Origin: Arion vulgaris
Lineage: Eukaryota; Mollusca; Gastropoda; Stylommatophora; Arionidae
Direction of reading: 5' to 3'
NCBI GenBank assembly: GCA_020796225.1
Contig: CM036756.1
Location: 41,659,398-41,723,397, forward strand
DNA: 64,000 bases
Shown: one piece after another, positions 27,001 to 32,703 of the stretch
How the letters are laid out: every line of letters begins with the position of its first letter
How positions within the stretch are numbered: position 1 is the first letter of the stretch
Program-made: the position numbers and the translations under genes
Notes under the pieces: generated by a model
Databases searched by the model: none
Seen by the model: the letters and a program-made list of their open reading frames with translations, nothing else
Told to the model about the DNA's origin: nothing

Positions 27001-30000
27001 ACTAATGATACTTGTTGTCTGCAGAAATCAAACAGAATTATCTAGTAGCCTTATCACAGATCACTTCCAATCTGCCACTTCAGGTGATGAAGCCACACTT
27101 CAGTAAGGTTAGTATGTTATTATATTTGAGAGACAACACTCTCTGTTCTTTATTGAAATCTGAAATATTGTGTTGTTTGTTTGCATTCATTCTTTTGAGC
27201 CAAGTTAACCACTCTTTGTGTTCTGTGTGGTTTGAGAACATGAGTATGTTGCACCCACATTAGATCCCTACAGCATGTAAGACAGACACATCTGAATTTT
27301 AGCCAAAGTGTATGCAAAGTGTAGCCAATAGAACCTCAAATCTCTAGAAAAGCAGAAAACCCCCACTTTAATCTACCAGATCTGGAGTAATACTGTAGCA
27401 TGGTTTAAAACAATCTGATTTCTCCTTTGAAGGCCATCAGAGCTGAATCATGAAATGAAATATAGTTAAAACACATAAAACCATATGCATATTTTATGTT
27501 ATTCACATATTTCCTTTCACATAATTCAATACACAACATGTGATGTTAAAGACATTTATTCTGCAGAGCTTTAAGTGTTTAACCTATACTGATATAATGA
27601 GCTTTTGGACATGATATAGTGTAGAGACATCACTAGATTATTTTTTTCTTGTTGCCTGCTACGAATTCAGGCCTAGTATGGCACATCTGACTGAATTTTG
27701 CATGAAGGTTTGCTTTCCATATCACCAGTGTCCCTCGCCATTTAGAAATTCTTACTCCAACTTCAGAGGTAACATGATTAAATAACTTCAACACCTTCAG
27801 ACTGCCTAACCTCGTGATGATAATGTTGCATAAAATGTTTATGGTTATAAGTCATTTTGAATAACTAATATGAAAAACTAATGAATTGTTTTATATACTG
27901 TTATCAGCTAGTCCCTCTTCTCCTTCTGTGTTTGGATCAGTCTGGCAACTCCAGTCACAACCAGACATTGACAACACTGTGCAGTGCTGTGATAAATGCC
28001 CCGGATGTGATTGTCCCAAGTGTAGATTCTCTGATTGGTCGCCTTCTTGAACTTACAAAAAGTGATTCTGCGATGGTGAGACAACTATTATTTTTCTGTG
28101 CTTGAGTATGTTAATTATGTTACAGGTTAAATGCATCTCACATTAAAAACATGAGGGACATATACATATCAATGGACATTATCTCCCCCGTGTGGTGCCA
28201 GGGCCCATAGCGAAGCAAAGAATAGTACTACTGAGAATCTACAAGGCATGTTGTAAGAAGCGACTGAGGTAGGACCTAGGGAAGCTACCCTAGTAAATAA
28301 AAAGCATCGCAGAAATTTTATGTTTTGGCCTATTTATAGGCACATAACTGGCACAACGCACAATTGATCTTAGGCTCATATCACATACAAATCACACAGT
28401 GATTAACATGTGGTCGATATGGAGCATTCAAAGAAGATTTTCTTTCACTTGTAAAACAGCATTTAAATATAGTTTATATATTTTATTGTTTGTGGACCTG
28501 TTAATTTACAAACACCATGGCTTTTGATTGTCTTAGTTACATCAGCCAGTACATGAGTATATTTCATATACTCATGAAATCTATGACTTTACATACTCTA
28601 TTGATTAAAAAAATGTTCCTGCCAGTTTCCATTTTGTTTTCTCATTTCTTGCTCAATGGGCTTGTATTTCATGTTGACCATAGAGTGTTTATTTTGAACT
28701 TTCTCCTACCACTCACTTTTTTCCTTTCTGAGTACTATACTAATTCTAATACTGTTCATATGGATGAATATATATTTTTGAATTGTTTCCCTTCAGATTT
28801 ATATATGCGCACACTTTATTCTTCTGTTTATTTAAGCAGATTTGTTGATGTCTCAAAATGTGGATCTTAATTTTCATGCCTGTTCATATTTTGTAGAATG
28901 TTTCTTCAGTTTTTTCCCCAATATTAATTTGTTTTGACTATTTGTTGCATCACAGAAAACACGTATGGCTGCTCTGAAGTGCTTGGAAAATTTGACTTGT
29001 TTGCCCAGCTACACTGTTGTTCCTCATCAGGCACAAGTTGTTCAACATTTAGCTAGCAGTTTAGATGACAAGAAAAGACTAGTTCGGAAACAGGCTGTGG
29101 AGACACGGTCTGCTTGGTAAGTAGCAGAGAATATTTTCCATTGCATAGTTCTTCTGCTTCTTTTGTCGTCACACTGCTACCGGGTTGTTGCCCAGTGTCA
29201 TGGTTTTCTATTTTTCTCTTGCGCTGTTCTGGTGGCTTAGGTGATTGTTATTTTTGCTCTTTGACATGATTCTGCTATGTCATCTAACCATCTTTTCATG
29301 GCCTTCCTCTCGCCTATCCTCTCGACTTCTACATACATAGTAGCAAGTAAAAAAAGTAAAGGAACCCTTTTTATACCACATGGTATATAGTGTGACACAG
29401 TGTTAGGTCTGTTTTCATTAACCGTCGACACATGATGGGTGATGTGTTCAACACCAGGCTGCCACCTTTACTTCTCAGTGCTTTTTCTGGCACAACTAAC
29501 ACTGGGTAGACATGAGAGCCCTTACGGTCTGAAAAAATTCCACGGCCACTGAAATTGAACCCGGCCACTAGCCTAGAACGAGTTCACGAACAATTACGCT
29601 ACTACAACTCTCTATTGTATAACAGAGCTGTCTTACCTATGTTTCTGGCTGACCCATAGGTGCTGAGTCCCTTTCAGCAGATGACCAAGAATATACATTC
29701 TGATAGTGTCTATAGATTGTTGGCTATATATATGTCTTATTTGTTCTGGAATGCTCTCCATTCTACATGTATCACATTTGATTCTTAATTCAAGCAGTCA
29801 CAGTGTCACCAATTGCTTTTGGCATTATCCAAAAGGCGGTCTTCTACTTCAATTTTTTCTCTGTCCTCCTGCTATGACTCCAGGCGTAGTCATAGCACCT
29901 AATATGACACCTCTGACTGAGAACCTGAGACCATGCATATACATAGCAAATGCATGTATACATGTAATTGGAAAATGCATTACAAATCAGCTCATATAAA

Positions 30001-30143
30001 TTGCTTTTTACAGATACATGTTCAGTTGTAAAGACATTATAACTATCCTATATACTACTGGTAATGATTAACTTTGTACAAAATAAATGTATGCTATCAT
30101 TTTCCACTTTCTCACCAGGATCTTACTGGAACAAGTCAAGTAA
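85..30143 (+). CDS. MMS19: MMS19 cytosolic iron-sulfur assembly subunit, 3' part (19 exons, 5' end outside window)
   Basis: MMS19 is a HEAT-repeat scaffold that, with CIAO1 and CIAO2B, hands [4Fe-4S] clusters to DNA replication and repair enzymes (XPD-type helicases, polymerases, primase); that is family knowledge. Exons seen: 85-246, 1098-1175, 3298-3384, 3975-4020, 5139-5293, 8127-8202, 9357-9567, 10451-10545, 12366-12473, 15642-15876, 18247-18349, 19548-19619, 21699-21825, 24101-24267, 25370-25559, 27025-27107, 27908-28075, 28956-29116, 30119-30143. All junctions keep phase, totalling 2349 nt (782 codons plus stop). Every intron is GT-AG except the one after 9567 (GC-AG). Diagnostic stretches are NDPHGITKEELILALR near the start, FFTLNLLSLLDGYH and NYLVALSQITSNLP in the HEAT array, and the signature C-terminus LDDKKRLVRKQAVETRSAW followed by a short tail. 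About 250 N-terminal residues of the usual ~1030 lie upstream. No frameshift or stop was seen, so the gene looks functional. Confidence 0.94.
302..520 (-). mobile_element. SINE family N copy
   Basis: The reverse strand carries the family N body, with TGGTTACTGAACTGACATCA at one end and GGTTAAACACACTCTC in the middle. Other copies are at 13850-14170, 30938-31095 and 33022-33145. Confidence 0.6.
640..775 (+). mobile_element. possible non-LTR retrotransposon remnant
   Basis: A frame reading QYMRVTADKRHPLHK resembles the post-RT 'thumb' motif also seen at 55370-55400 (AYLKISA..DHPLHK-like in LINEs). It is short and isolated, so weak. Confidence 0.35.
786..1042 (+). repeat. 60-bp direct repeat flanking a 31-bp tandem array
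   Basis: Segments 786-845 and 983-1042 are near-identical (CCATGCTATGGTGACT... to ...GGCTAAATATAATA). Between them are about three copies of a ~31-bp unit beginning CACAAATCCA. This is a composite local duplication inside an MMS19 intron. Confidence 0.8.
1550..1835 (+). mobile_element. non-LTR retrotransposon C-terminal remnant
   Basis: Broken frames read RQLQWLGNISSMEDVPISRD, then DMKALHINTGTWETVIND. These match the tail of LINE polyproteins (RWxGHVxRMxDxRIPKxLLYGEL ... DLKxxxIDxxxWExLAxDR). There are multiple lesions, so it is a fossil. Confidence 0.75.
2430..2730 (+). mobile_element. non-LTR retrotransposon tail remnant
   Basis: Broken frames include KNEERW..., TALRWT...GKRRSGHPNGT and ADLEISCRSC-type pieces. 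They match the LINE tail pattern 'KRRWRWIGHxLR...GKRxRGRPKxTW'. The same family recurs at 57275-57470. The remaining parts of this intron (1836-2429 and 2731-3297) show nothing I recognise. Confidence 0.65.
3460..3885 (+). mobile_element. SINE family J copy, split by a family A SINE
   Basis: Family J contains GTAGTGAGCTCGATCACAAC, a TTCAAACTC B-box-like word and the 3' part GTGCCTAGAAAATC..CTGTAAAGGATATGCCACAA. It is interrupted at 3634-3786 by a family A element. Compare the uninterrupted J copies at 37440-37682 (minus) and 15340-15560. Confidence 0.8.
3634..3786 (+). mobile_element. SINE family A copy, internally deleted, nested in family J
   Basis: It is flanked by a perfect 12-bp target duplication GAATGTATAAGT (3622-3633 and 3787-3798). 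The copy jumps from AGTAAA to CAGGTGGTCG and so lacks about 100 bp of the family centre. It ends in GAAGAAG units. Confidence 0.9.
4081..4329 (+). mobile_element. SINE family A, full-length copy
   Basis: It starts CGCCCGTGTGGTGCCGGG, carries the core TGCATGTCGTAAGGGGCAAC, and ends GGTCGATATCGAGCGTCAAG. It is flanked by the 12-bp duplication AACATTTCACAT (4069-4080, 4330-4341). Use this as the reference copy, about 249 bp. Confidence 0.92.
4350..4606 (+). mobile_element. SINE family C, full-length copy
   Basis: It starts GCCCGAGTGGTTACCGGG, shares the GCATGTCGTAGGAGGCGACT core with family A, then diverges (GGTTTGGCTGAAATCGGATG) and ends in (GAA)n. The 12-bp duplication ACATTTGTTATA is at 4338-4349 and 4607-4618. 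Confidence 0.92.
4619..4900 (+). mobile_element. SINE family B, degenerate copy
   Basis: It has a box-A-like TATAGTGGTTAAGAC and a B-box-like region with two adjacent near-copies (GTAGATAGAAATCCGTTTAG and GTAGATTCAAATCCGTTCAG), then the family body ending in AATGAAGTCAATCCTTCA. Confidence 0.75.
5500..5665 (-). mobile_element. SINE family I copy
   Basis: The reverse complement reads CTGGCCGTATGGATTAGAGCG (A-box like), then CATGCAGGTGATCCATGTTC and GCTAGTGCAATC-type ends. It matches the copies at 19113-19400 and 45995-46235. The rest of this intron up to 6060 shows nothing. Confidence 0.75.
6064..6510 (+). mobile_element. repeat family G interrupted by SINE family B
   Basis: Family G (AACCTCGGCTGGGGCGTAGA..CATGCCAAGTC...) runs 6064 to about 6132 and resumes at about 6386 (CTTATATCATTAATCTCTGC). 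Compare the continuous G copy at 11150-11330. Confidence 0.75.
6133..6385 (+). mobile_element. SINE family B, best-preserved copy
   Basis: It has a tRNA-like head: box A TAGCGCTAAGTGGTTAAGC and box B GGGTTCAAATCC about 35 bp apart, as in a pol III promoter. The tRNA-unrelated body ends AATGAAGTCAATCCTTCGGC. It is not a tRNA gene because no acceptor stem or cloverleaf closes. Confidence 0.85.
6511..8126. other. MMS19 intron stretch with an unassigned low-copy repeat
   Basis: Two related segments, about 6620-6760 and 7850-8000, share ACCCATG(G/C)TAATG..GCATG and ATCAGTCT words, suggesting an unnamed repeat. A 7453-7719 open frame has no recognised similarity. Otherwise I see nothing here. Confidence 0.35.
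8393..9110. other. MMS19 intron stretch with short tandem duplication
   Basis: A ~32-bp unit (ATCCAACAGACACCCTTATT...) is duplicated head to tail at 8638-8702. The block 8400-8560 may be decayed retrotransposon, but I cannot place it. Nothing else is recognised. Confidence 0.4.
9115..9260 (+). mobile_element. non-LTR retrotransposon tail remnant
   Basis: A frame reads IIKRKGRPRKRWIDEV, the typical GRPRxRWxDEV motif near the C-terminus of LINE ORF2 proteins. Only the end of the element is left. Confidence 0.6.
9561..9575 (+). other. MMS19: GC splice donor of MMS19
   Basis: The coding exon ends ...TTGAG and is followed by GCAAGC instead of GT. No in-phase GT donor is near, and joining 9567 to 10451 restores an arginine codon (AG|A) and continues the HEAT-repeat reading frame. 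GC-AG introns are a known minor class with an AG|GCAAG-like consensus, which this fits. Confidence 0.8.
9740..9905 (-). mobile_element. tRNA-like SINE head
   Basis: The reverse strand gives a box-A-like ATCGTAATGTTTAAGC and the box-B-like GTCGTGGGTTCAATTCC, with the right order and spacing. No full cloverleaf is visible. Confidence 0.5.
9965..10380 (+). mobile_element. non-LTR retrotransposon C-terminal region with zinc finger
   Basis: The frame reads VIYGELEGDRRSTGGQKN, then FDIDITCWESLEQD, and finally YVCPTCGRDYVLGLDS. This is the known LINE tail order (LLYGEL..GxRxxGxxxKxxK, IDxxxWExLAxD, CPxCxRxxxSxxGLxSHxR). Internal stops show it is dead. Confidence 0.8.
10885..11147 (+). mobile_element. 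SINE family A copy
   Basis: It has the head TGTGTGGTGCCGGGCCTGC, the core CATGTCGTAAGAGGTGACTG and the end GGTCAATATGGAGTGTTCG. Target duplication is unclear. A (TA)n/(GA)n simple repeat lies at 10820-10851. Confidence 0.85.
11150..11332 (+). mobile_element. repeat family G copy
   Basis: It starts with (CT)n, then TTGGGGCATAAGCCCTCAAC and CATGCCAAGTCTACCTAT. Other copies are at 6064-6510 and 20161-20400. Confidence 0.7.
11333..11587 (-). mobile_element. SINE family A copy, inverted
   Basis: This is the reverse complement of the family A reference, ending at GTGTTGACAAGGCCC. It is flanked by an imperfect duplication around TTTTC(C)AATTC. Confidence 0.85.
11664..11917 (-). mobile_element. SINE family C copy, inverted
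   Basis: This is the reverse complement of family C with its TTCTTCTTC tail at 11664. A 10-bp duplication AAGATAATTT is at 11654-11663 and 11918-11927. Confidence 0.9.
11975..12130 (+). mobile_element. SINE family D copy
   Basis: It contains ATGAATTCGGACGTATTCAG, AATGAAGGCCTGCTTTCCTT, CAGTGTCCCCCGTC and CAGGCGTGCCTTCTC. Further copies are at 22480, 27650, 30725 and 57165 (plus) and 22040, 33160 and 51090 (minus). The intron part 12131-12365 shows nothing. Confidence 0.75.
12930..13090 (+). mobile_element. non-LTR retrotransposon tail remnant
   Basis: A frame reads KRRPRKRWIDNF, the GRPRKRW(I/L)D motif of LINE ORF2 tails. It is short and broken. The flanks 12474-12929 and 13091-13499 show nothing recognisable. 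Confidence 0.6.
13511..13759 (-). mobile_element. SINE family C copy, inverted
   Basis: A full-length reverse copy flanked by the perfect 11-bp duplication ATAACAGCACT (13500-13510, 13760-13770). Confidence 0.92.
13850..14175 (+). mobile_element. SINE family N copy
   Basis: It contains TTGGTTACTAAACTAACATC, CAACAGATATCGAAGAGTAT and the 3' part TACTCCAAACTGCTTAAATC. It is related to 302-520 and 30938-31095. Confidence 0.7.
14330..14770 (+). mobile_element. SINE family M 3' part, interrupted by SINE A near its tail
   Basis: The family M 3' region (CATCGAGGACCCTCGCC, GAGATCTTC(A/C)..., AAGAAAGAGATTGGAGCACA) runs to about 14473. It resumes after the family A insertion as ACTGAAGTGCAATGATGATGG, the characteristic (GAT)n end. 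Confidence 0.8.
14474..14737 (-). mobile_element. SINE family A copy nested in family M
   Basis: A reverse copy with the 11-bp target duplication TACTGAAGTGC at 14463-14473 and 14738-14748, which lies inside the M 3' end. Family A therefore inserted after this M copy. Confidence 0.9.
15035..15290 (-). mobile_element. SINE family B copy, inverted
   Basis: The reverse complement reads CTAAGTCC..., GGTCATGGGTTTGAATCC (B-box like) and ...AATGAAGTCAATCCTTCAGC. Confidence 0.75.
15340..15565 (+). mobile_element. SINE family J copy
   Basis: It has CACGACCCATAAGTACCTGG, a TTCAAACTC B-box word, the body AGTGGCAAACTATTGAAC and the end AAAGGCCACGATTTTCATTT. Confidence 0.75.
16107..16348 (-). mobile_element. 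SINE family C copy with 17-bp target duplication
   Basis: A reverse full-length copy. The perfect 17-bp flanking repeat GTAAGCCAGTTTAGTTC (16090-16106, 16349-16365) is the longest clean SINE duplication in the window, suggesting a young insertion. Confidence 0.93.
16680..16835 (+). repeat. interspersed repeat shared with 44008-44160
   Basis: It shares AACTCTTAGT(A/G)GACC, CATTTGTTTTTA and AAAAAGGCGTCCAACCCA..ACAAGGAGTTAA with the region at 44008-44160. It probably belongs to a LINE 5' or body segment preceding the RNase H piece that follows. Confidence 0.6.
16900..18170 (+). mobile_element. non-LTR retrotransposon RNase H region, interrupted by SINE A
   Basis: Broken frames give AAGETYTIFRAEATTLLVAV and NIAVFSDSRSIL (RNase H first strands and D motif). 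After the SINE come WVPAHFYISLNEKADKLA (second half of RNase H) and HFHRMGLRNSAACTCGSP (C-terminal zinc knuckle). The element ends near 18170 in GAAGAAGAAG. The SINE at 17433-17665 splits the RNase H. Confidence 0.85.
17433..17665 (+). mobile_element. SINE family A nested in a LINE
   Basis: It is flanked by the 9-bp duplication ATTTTGTTC (17424-17432, 17666-17674). Removing it rejoins the LINE RNase H coding region. Confidence 0.9.
18690..18970 (+). mobile_element. LINE C-terminal zinc-knuckle remnant
   Basis: A frame reads QNKACTVCMSDRNTENPEHL, matching the C-x-C ... PEHxLQ tail of the same LINE family as 17785-18072 and 23265-23600. Stops follow. Confidence 0.7.
19113..19402 (+). mobile_element. 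SINE family I, full copy
   Basis: It has a tRNA-like head: CTGGCCAAATGGATTAGAGT, then the degenerate B-box GTACAATTCAC. The body contains CCATGTGGCCATTAAATTCC and ends in ATAAAACTGATCGCAAAGAG. Confidence 0.8.
19760..20130 (+). mobile_element. LINE post-RT remnant
   Basis: A frame reads KKQQIKWFGHISRLPTGSTP, the conserved 'KWFGHxxRM' segment found after the LINE RT domain. Stops are present. Confidence 0.7.
20161..20400 (+). mobile_element. repeat family G copy
   Basis: It starts with (CT)n and contains CATTGGGGCATAGGCCCTCA, TTCATGCCAAGTCTTCC and CTGCGGGTTCCAGGCAAGG. Confidence 0.75.
20405..21480 (+). mobile_element. LINE reverse transcriptase remnant split by a DNA transposon
   Basis: The left part encodes IDIKRGVKQGYIMPFSL and SKYADDTILVAENEQELL (RT fingers/palm with the YADD catalytic box at 20554-20565). 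The right part, after 21344, continues KEYELDINNLKKIPLL. The gap is an inserted TIR element. Confidence 0.88.
20635..21344. mobile_element. ~0.7-kb non-autonomous TIR transposon inside the LINE
   Basis: Ends are TATAGTGCGTTTCAAA at the left and TTTGAAACGCACTATA at the right, a perfect inverted repeat. The left end may start at 20635 or a few bases away because ACTATAGT is palindromic. Taking TA as the duplicated target puts the two LINE halves in one frame; 4- or 8-bp duplications would not. No transposase frame is visible inside. Confidence 0.8.
21485..21650 (+). mobile_element. SINE family B, 3' part
   Basis: It contains AGAGCTACAGAGTTTGTGCT, CAATACTCTTGACAGGGACC and GAAACTGAGCCAAATGGGGG, the distal body of family B. 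The tRNA-like head is absent. Confidence 0.7.
22040..22150 (-). mobile_element. SINE family D copy, inverted
   Basis: The reverse complement contains ATGAATTCAGGAGTAGTAAG and TGACTGATTTTTGAATGAAG, matching the plus-strand D copies. Confidence 0.65.
22239..22470 (+). mobile_element. LINE terminal zinc-finger remnant
   Basis: It carries ATGTATGCCCTACCTGTGGT and GTCCTAGGATTGGACTCTAC, nearly identical to 10258-10305, so it is the same LINE family's CPTCGR...LGLDS tail. Confidence 0.65.
22480..22612 (+). mobile_element. SINE family D copy
   Basis: It contains ACTATGAATTCAGGGTTAAT, GCGTGAAGGCCTGCTTACCT and CATACAGGCATGCTTTCTCC. Confidence 0.7.
22830..23220 (-). mobile_element. mariner transposase fossil
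   Basis: On the minus strand the frame VHQDNAPNFP (23019-22990) and, about 31 codons on with a frame change, PHPPYSANLLYDFFLF (22939-22892) then QQLKKALTGC-stop are the second and third catalytic blocks of mariner (HQDNAP...PHPPYSPDLAPCDFFLF). The usual third Asp of the DD34D triad is Asn here, and there are frameshifts, so it is dead. The outer boundaries are approximate. Confidence 0.82.
23265..23600 (-). mobile_element. LINE C-terminal zinc-knuckle region
   Basis: The frame HRMGLRDSAACTCGAPKQSP, EHILQDCPSL and ETTLQDKLWGTG matches LINE tails (CxC...PEHILQxC...LxxKLWG). It ends in an (GAA)n tail at about 23265. It is the closest relative of 17785-18072. Confidence 0.85.
23658..23919 (-). 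mobile_element. SINE family A copy, inverted
   Basis: A full-length reverse copy with the 12-bp duplication GAATGTTATTTC (23646-23657, 23920-23931). Confidence 0.92.
24365..24632 (+). mobile_element. LINE tail remnant
   Basis: Frames give TTILEKRDRGRQREKI and similar, then ..DRLCQPAH.., resembling the end of LINE proteins (GKRxRGRQRxKxLDGL...ATxxxGT). The same type is at 34195-34600 and 61760-62030. A family J fragment (TACCTGGTTCAAACTCCACG) follows at 24637-24700. Confidence 0.65.
24960..25235 (+). mobile_element. LINE tail remnant
   Basis: The frame LDAMRKLKYLEHIKRHEG and GIPSKRRRSHGED resembles the 'KLxYFGHIxRHEGLE..EG.xxGxRxRGRQxxxW' part of LINE ORF2. It is broken. Confidence 0.65.
25561..26210. 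other. MMS19 intron, nothing recognised
   Basis: No coding exon, repeat family or RNA gene could be supported here. A short segment near 25730-25900 looks SINE-like (GTCGAACACAGGACC) but does not match another copy. Confidence 0.4.
26212..26600 (-). mobile_element. SINE family P copy, inverted
   Basis: The reverse strand ends in GACTGATGATGAAG. It contains AGCTATAGAAACAGACACAG and the shared core-like CAGTGATTCTGTTCTTTA/GTCACCTTTTACTACATGC. It faces a second copy at 26740-26955. Confidence 0.65.
26740..26955 (+). mobile_element. SINE family P copy
   Basis: It matches the reverse complement of 26212-26490 (GCAAACAGCCATAGAAATAG, TTGCTCATGAAGATCCTGCC, ...CTGATGATGATGAA). With the other copy it makes a long imperfect inverted repeat in one MMS19 intron. 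Confidence 0.65.
27190..27430 (+). mobile_element. repeat family Q copy
   Basis: It contains AAGTTAACCACTCTTTGTG, ACAGCATGTAAGACAGACAC, ATCTGGAGTAATACTGTAGC and CATCAGAGCTGA. Shared with 37840-38135; weaker copies are at 49430-49600 and 50640-50800. Confidence 0.65.
27650..27778 (+). mobile_element. SINE family D copy
   Basis: It contains CTACGAATTCAGGCCTAGTA, TGCATGAAGGTTTGCTTTCC and CAGTGTCCCTCGCCATTTAG. Confidence 0.7.
28184..28436 (+). mobile_element. SINE family A copy
   Basis: It has CCCCGTGTGGTGCCAGGGCC, the core CAAGGCATGTTGTAAGAAGC and the end GTGGTCGATATGGAGCATTC. The rest of this intron (28437-28955) shows no feature. Confidence 0.85.
29150..29345 (-). mobile_element. LINE tail remnant
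   Basis: The minus frame KRWLDDIAESCQRAKITIT resembles RWxDDIxxxL...TW..AT..AQDRxxW of LINE tails. A tRNA-like minus-strand SINE head (GGGTTCAATTTCAGTGG) follows at about 29520-29600. Confidence 0.55.
30119..30143 (+). CDS. MMS19: MMS19 terminal coding exon
   Basis: This 25-nt exon follows a pyrimidine-rich acceptor (CTTTCTCACCAG). The preceding exon ends with TG, so the first base completes a Trp codon. It then reads I-L-L-E-Q-V-K-stop. MMS19 orthologues end the same way, with an aromatic residue plus a short hydrophobic tail just after the KKRLVRK motif. It is too short to show as an open reading frame on its own. The phase match and conserved tail length make me fairly sure. Confidence 0.82.
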
Positions 30144-30419
30144 AACTAACCATATCTCTTAGATGCATACCAATATGAAGTATTCCAGCAATGATGAATA
30201 GATTAACTGCTGTTGTTAAAGAATGTACACATTATTTATTCTTTTATTCATATTATCTGCTGTGGAGTGTATGTTTATGAAGAGTTACAAATACAGTGAG
30301 TGGAATACAAATACAAATAGAGGAAACATGTTTACATGGAAACCTAACTCAAGATTCAAAATATTTTTCTCATAGATAATGGTATGAAGAACAAAAAATT
30401 AACAAAGAAAAAATATAGC

Positions 30420-30722
30420 TTATTCTCCTTCTTCTTCAATGATCCAGCAGCACAGTTCTTGCCCTTCGTCCCAATGATATGTAGTGGTATCTGCATGTAT
30501 TTGTGAGTTGTTCTTTTGTTCCATATAATGTTTTCCATTTCTTTGGTCTTGGAGGAATAAGGATCTAGATCCGGACATCATCTAGCTCTTGACACCTGAA
30601 GAGGTGGTGGTGAACGGTTTCATGATGATGTTCACACAGCTGGCACTCTGGAGTGTGTCGTGGTTGAATTTTGTTCATGTGATTATTAAGTGTTGGGTGC
30701 GGAGTCTTCATCTGCTTCTTGC
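30420..30722 (-). mobile_element. LINE C-terminal zinc-knuckle region
   Basis: On the minus strand: [36 protein letters not shown], then [20 protein letters not shown]. It matches 57680-57960 almost residue for residue. The CxxC-H-C pattern is the LINE terminal knuckle. It is disrupted by stops. Confidence 0.85.
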
Positions 30723-30846
30723 ATTCACCCACTATGAATTCAGGCCTGGTATGGTGCTTCTGATTTTTGTGTGAAGGCCTGCTTTCCTTATTATCAGTGT
30801 CCCCTACCATACAGGCGTACCATCTCTGACTCAAGAGGTGGTTCAA
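30723..30846 (+). mobile_element. SINE family D copy
   Basis: It has CACTATGAATTCAGGCCTGG, TGTGAAGGCCTGCTTTCCTT and CCATACAGGCGTACCATCTC. It abuts the LINE piece on its left. Confidence 0.75.
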
Positions 30847-30937
30847 GTTTAAAAATGGTGCTCTGATCTATAGCTTAGTCAGCTTTGATATTCTGTATTA
30901 GACAGATACTGTTCACATGTCACTCCCATTTTATCCT

Positions 30938-31098
30938 GGGTTATTGATTACTAAACTGACGTCATTGCACTCTGGGCAGACATATAACTGCTCAGTCTCC
31001 CCAACAGACATCGCAGAGTATGCATACTGATGGTTCCCTTGGACCACACTCCTACAAAGCAGGTGCTGTAACCGCTACACTATCGTGGCTCTCCTTTT
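30938..31098 (-). mobile_element. SINE family N copy with tRNA-like head
   Basis: The minus strand begins AGAGCCACGATAGTGTAGCG GTTACAGC, a box-A-like head. The body TTGATTACTAAACTGACGTC matches the other N copies. Confidence 0.65.
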
Positions 31099-31775
31099 TG
31101 ATTGGTAATTGCAGCTGAAGCATAACTGATATTGTTATTGTTGTATGTAATATAATTTTCATAATTTAGTACTAGATTGTCAATTTACAAATAAATCTTT
31201 AATTTAAAGACACAATAGTTTGAGTTTTAGTCATCTTTTTATGTGAAATTTTTAGCAGTAAAGTATCCCATTTATATCTGATATTTAAAATCAAATTAAA
31301 GATGAACTTTCTGAAACAAAGATAAAATCTTGTATAGTAGCATCATTTACTTTGATTTCATGTTTCTTTGTTTCATTCCTTTCGTTCACTTGAAATATTA
31401 TCTATGTAGTCAATGTTGATTCTTGTATAGACATCACTGTTTTTTGTAGCTTACACAGAGGTCCATGTAGTTTTCTTTACAGTGTTGTTTCACTGGGAAG
31501 TATTTACTTTTCTATCTCCTGTCCACATTGTTGAGGTGTCAATCTTGAATTTTGTGTACATGTAACTGTGGAGTCGATTGTGCCCTATTTTGAGACACAT
31601 AATGGAAACTTGGTTCTAATCAGCTCATATTTTGGTAGTCATCCTGTGTTGATATATTCAGGGTTCTTGATTGGTTTGTTTTCTTTTCATCATACATAAC
31701 TAGTACATCCAGTTTCTCATCTGCGTCCCCTTCCTTGGCCTGTTAGTCTGCTGTCTCCTTTTCTATTATTTCACA

Positions 31776-32032
31776 TTCTTCTTCTTTGAACGCTCCATAT
31801 TGACCACTTGTTAACCAATCTCTGTGATTTGTATGCGATCTCAGCCTAAGACCAATTGTATGTTGTGCCAGCTATATGGCAAACAAGTAGGCCAGCACAT
31901 CCGATTTCTGCGACATTTTTATTTATTAGGTAGCTTCCTAGGCTCCTACCTCAGTCACCTCTTACGACATGCCTTGTAGGTCACAATGTTACTATTCTGT
32001 GCTCCCCTTGAGAGCCCTGGCAACACATGGGC
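31776..32032 (-). mobile_element. SINE family A copy, inverted
   Basis: A full-length reverse copy; 9-bp duplication TATTTCACA at 31767-31775 and 32033-32041. Confidence 0.9.
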
Positions 32033-32387
32033 TATTTCACAGTGAAATGGTATACACTGCATGATAACCTTGTGCATGCATAGTTCAGACAGTATAGGTT
32101 GTAGACCTGGCAATTTTATGGACTTAAGATTCAATGTTTGATTTAGATAGTAGTCATTAGATTACAAGTGTGTAAAATTTTGTTTTTTGTTGTGGATTGA
32201 GAGATTTTCTATGGTGCATAATATGTATAACTGTTTATCACTTCATTAGAAATTAGAAAAAACTGATGAAAAATAATATTGACTGCTGTGAGAAAAATAA
32301 ATGACAAAATCTTGATTTGTGTGGTTTTTAAAAAAAATGTGTAAATAATGTCTATGTTAGGACTATCAGATTCTTTATTTTCATCTG

Positions 32388-32703
32388 TTTGTTTTGCTTC
32401 CTTGTTACCTCTCTCCCTTTTGTTTTTCTTCCTTGTCACCTCTCTCCCATTTGTTTTTCTTCCTTGTCACCTCTCTCCCATTTGTTTTTCTTCCTTGTCA
32501 CCTCTCTCCCTTTTGTTTTTCTTCCTTGTCACCTCTCTCCCATTTGTTTTTTCTTCCTTGTCACCTCTCTCCCTTTTGTTTTTCTTCCTTGTCACCTCTC
32601 TCCCATTTGTTTTTCTTCCTTGTCATCTCTCTCCCTTTTGTTTTTCTTCCTTGTCACCTCTCTCTCTTTTGTTTTTCTTCCTTGTCACCTCTCTCTTTTT
32701 CAC
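32388..32703. repeat. 31-bp pyrimidine-rich minisatellite
   Basis: About ten copies of a 31-bp unit (TTCCTTGTCACCTCTCTCCC plus (A/T)TTTGTTTTTC), mostly alternating at one position (CCCATTTG against CCCTTTTG). Because 31 is not a multiple of three, all three forward frames stay open. The resulting leucine/phenylalanine-rich ORFs are artefacts. Confidence 0.95.

Noticed and set aside
28517..28870. 117-codon ORF rich in aromatic and hydrophobic residues
   Set aside because: Its composition is what AT-rich intronic DNA gives; no domain and no splice-site support.
30565..30846. Zinc-knuckle protein gene on the minus strand
   Set aside because: It is a LINE C-terminus fused by chance with a SINE D copy in one frame; a parallel LINE copy at 57500-57990 shows the true context.
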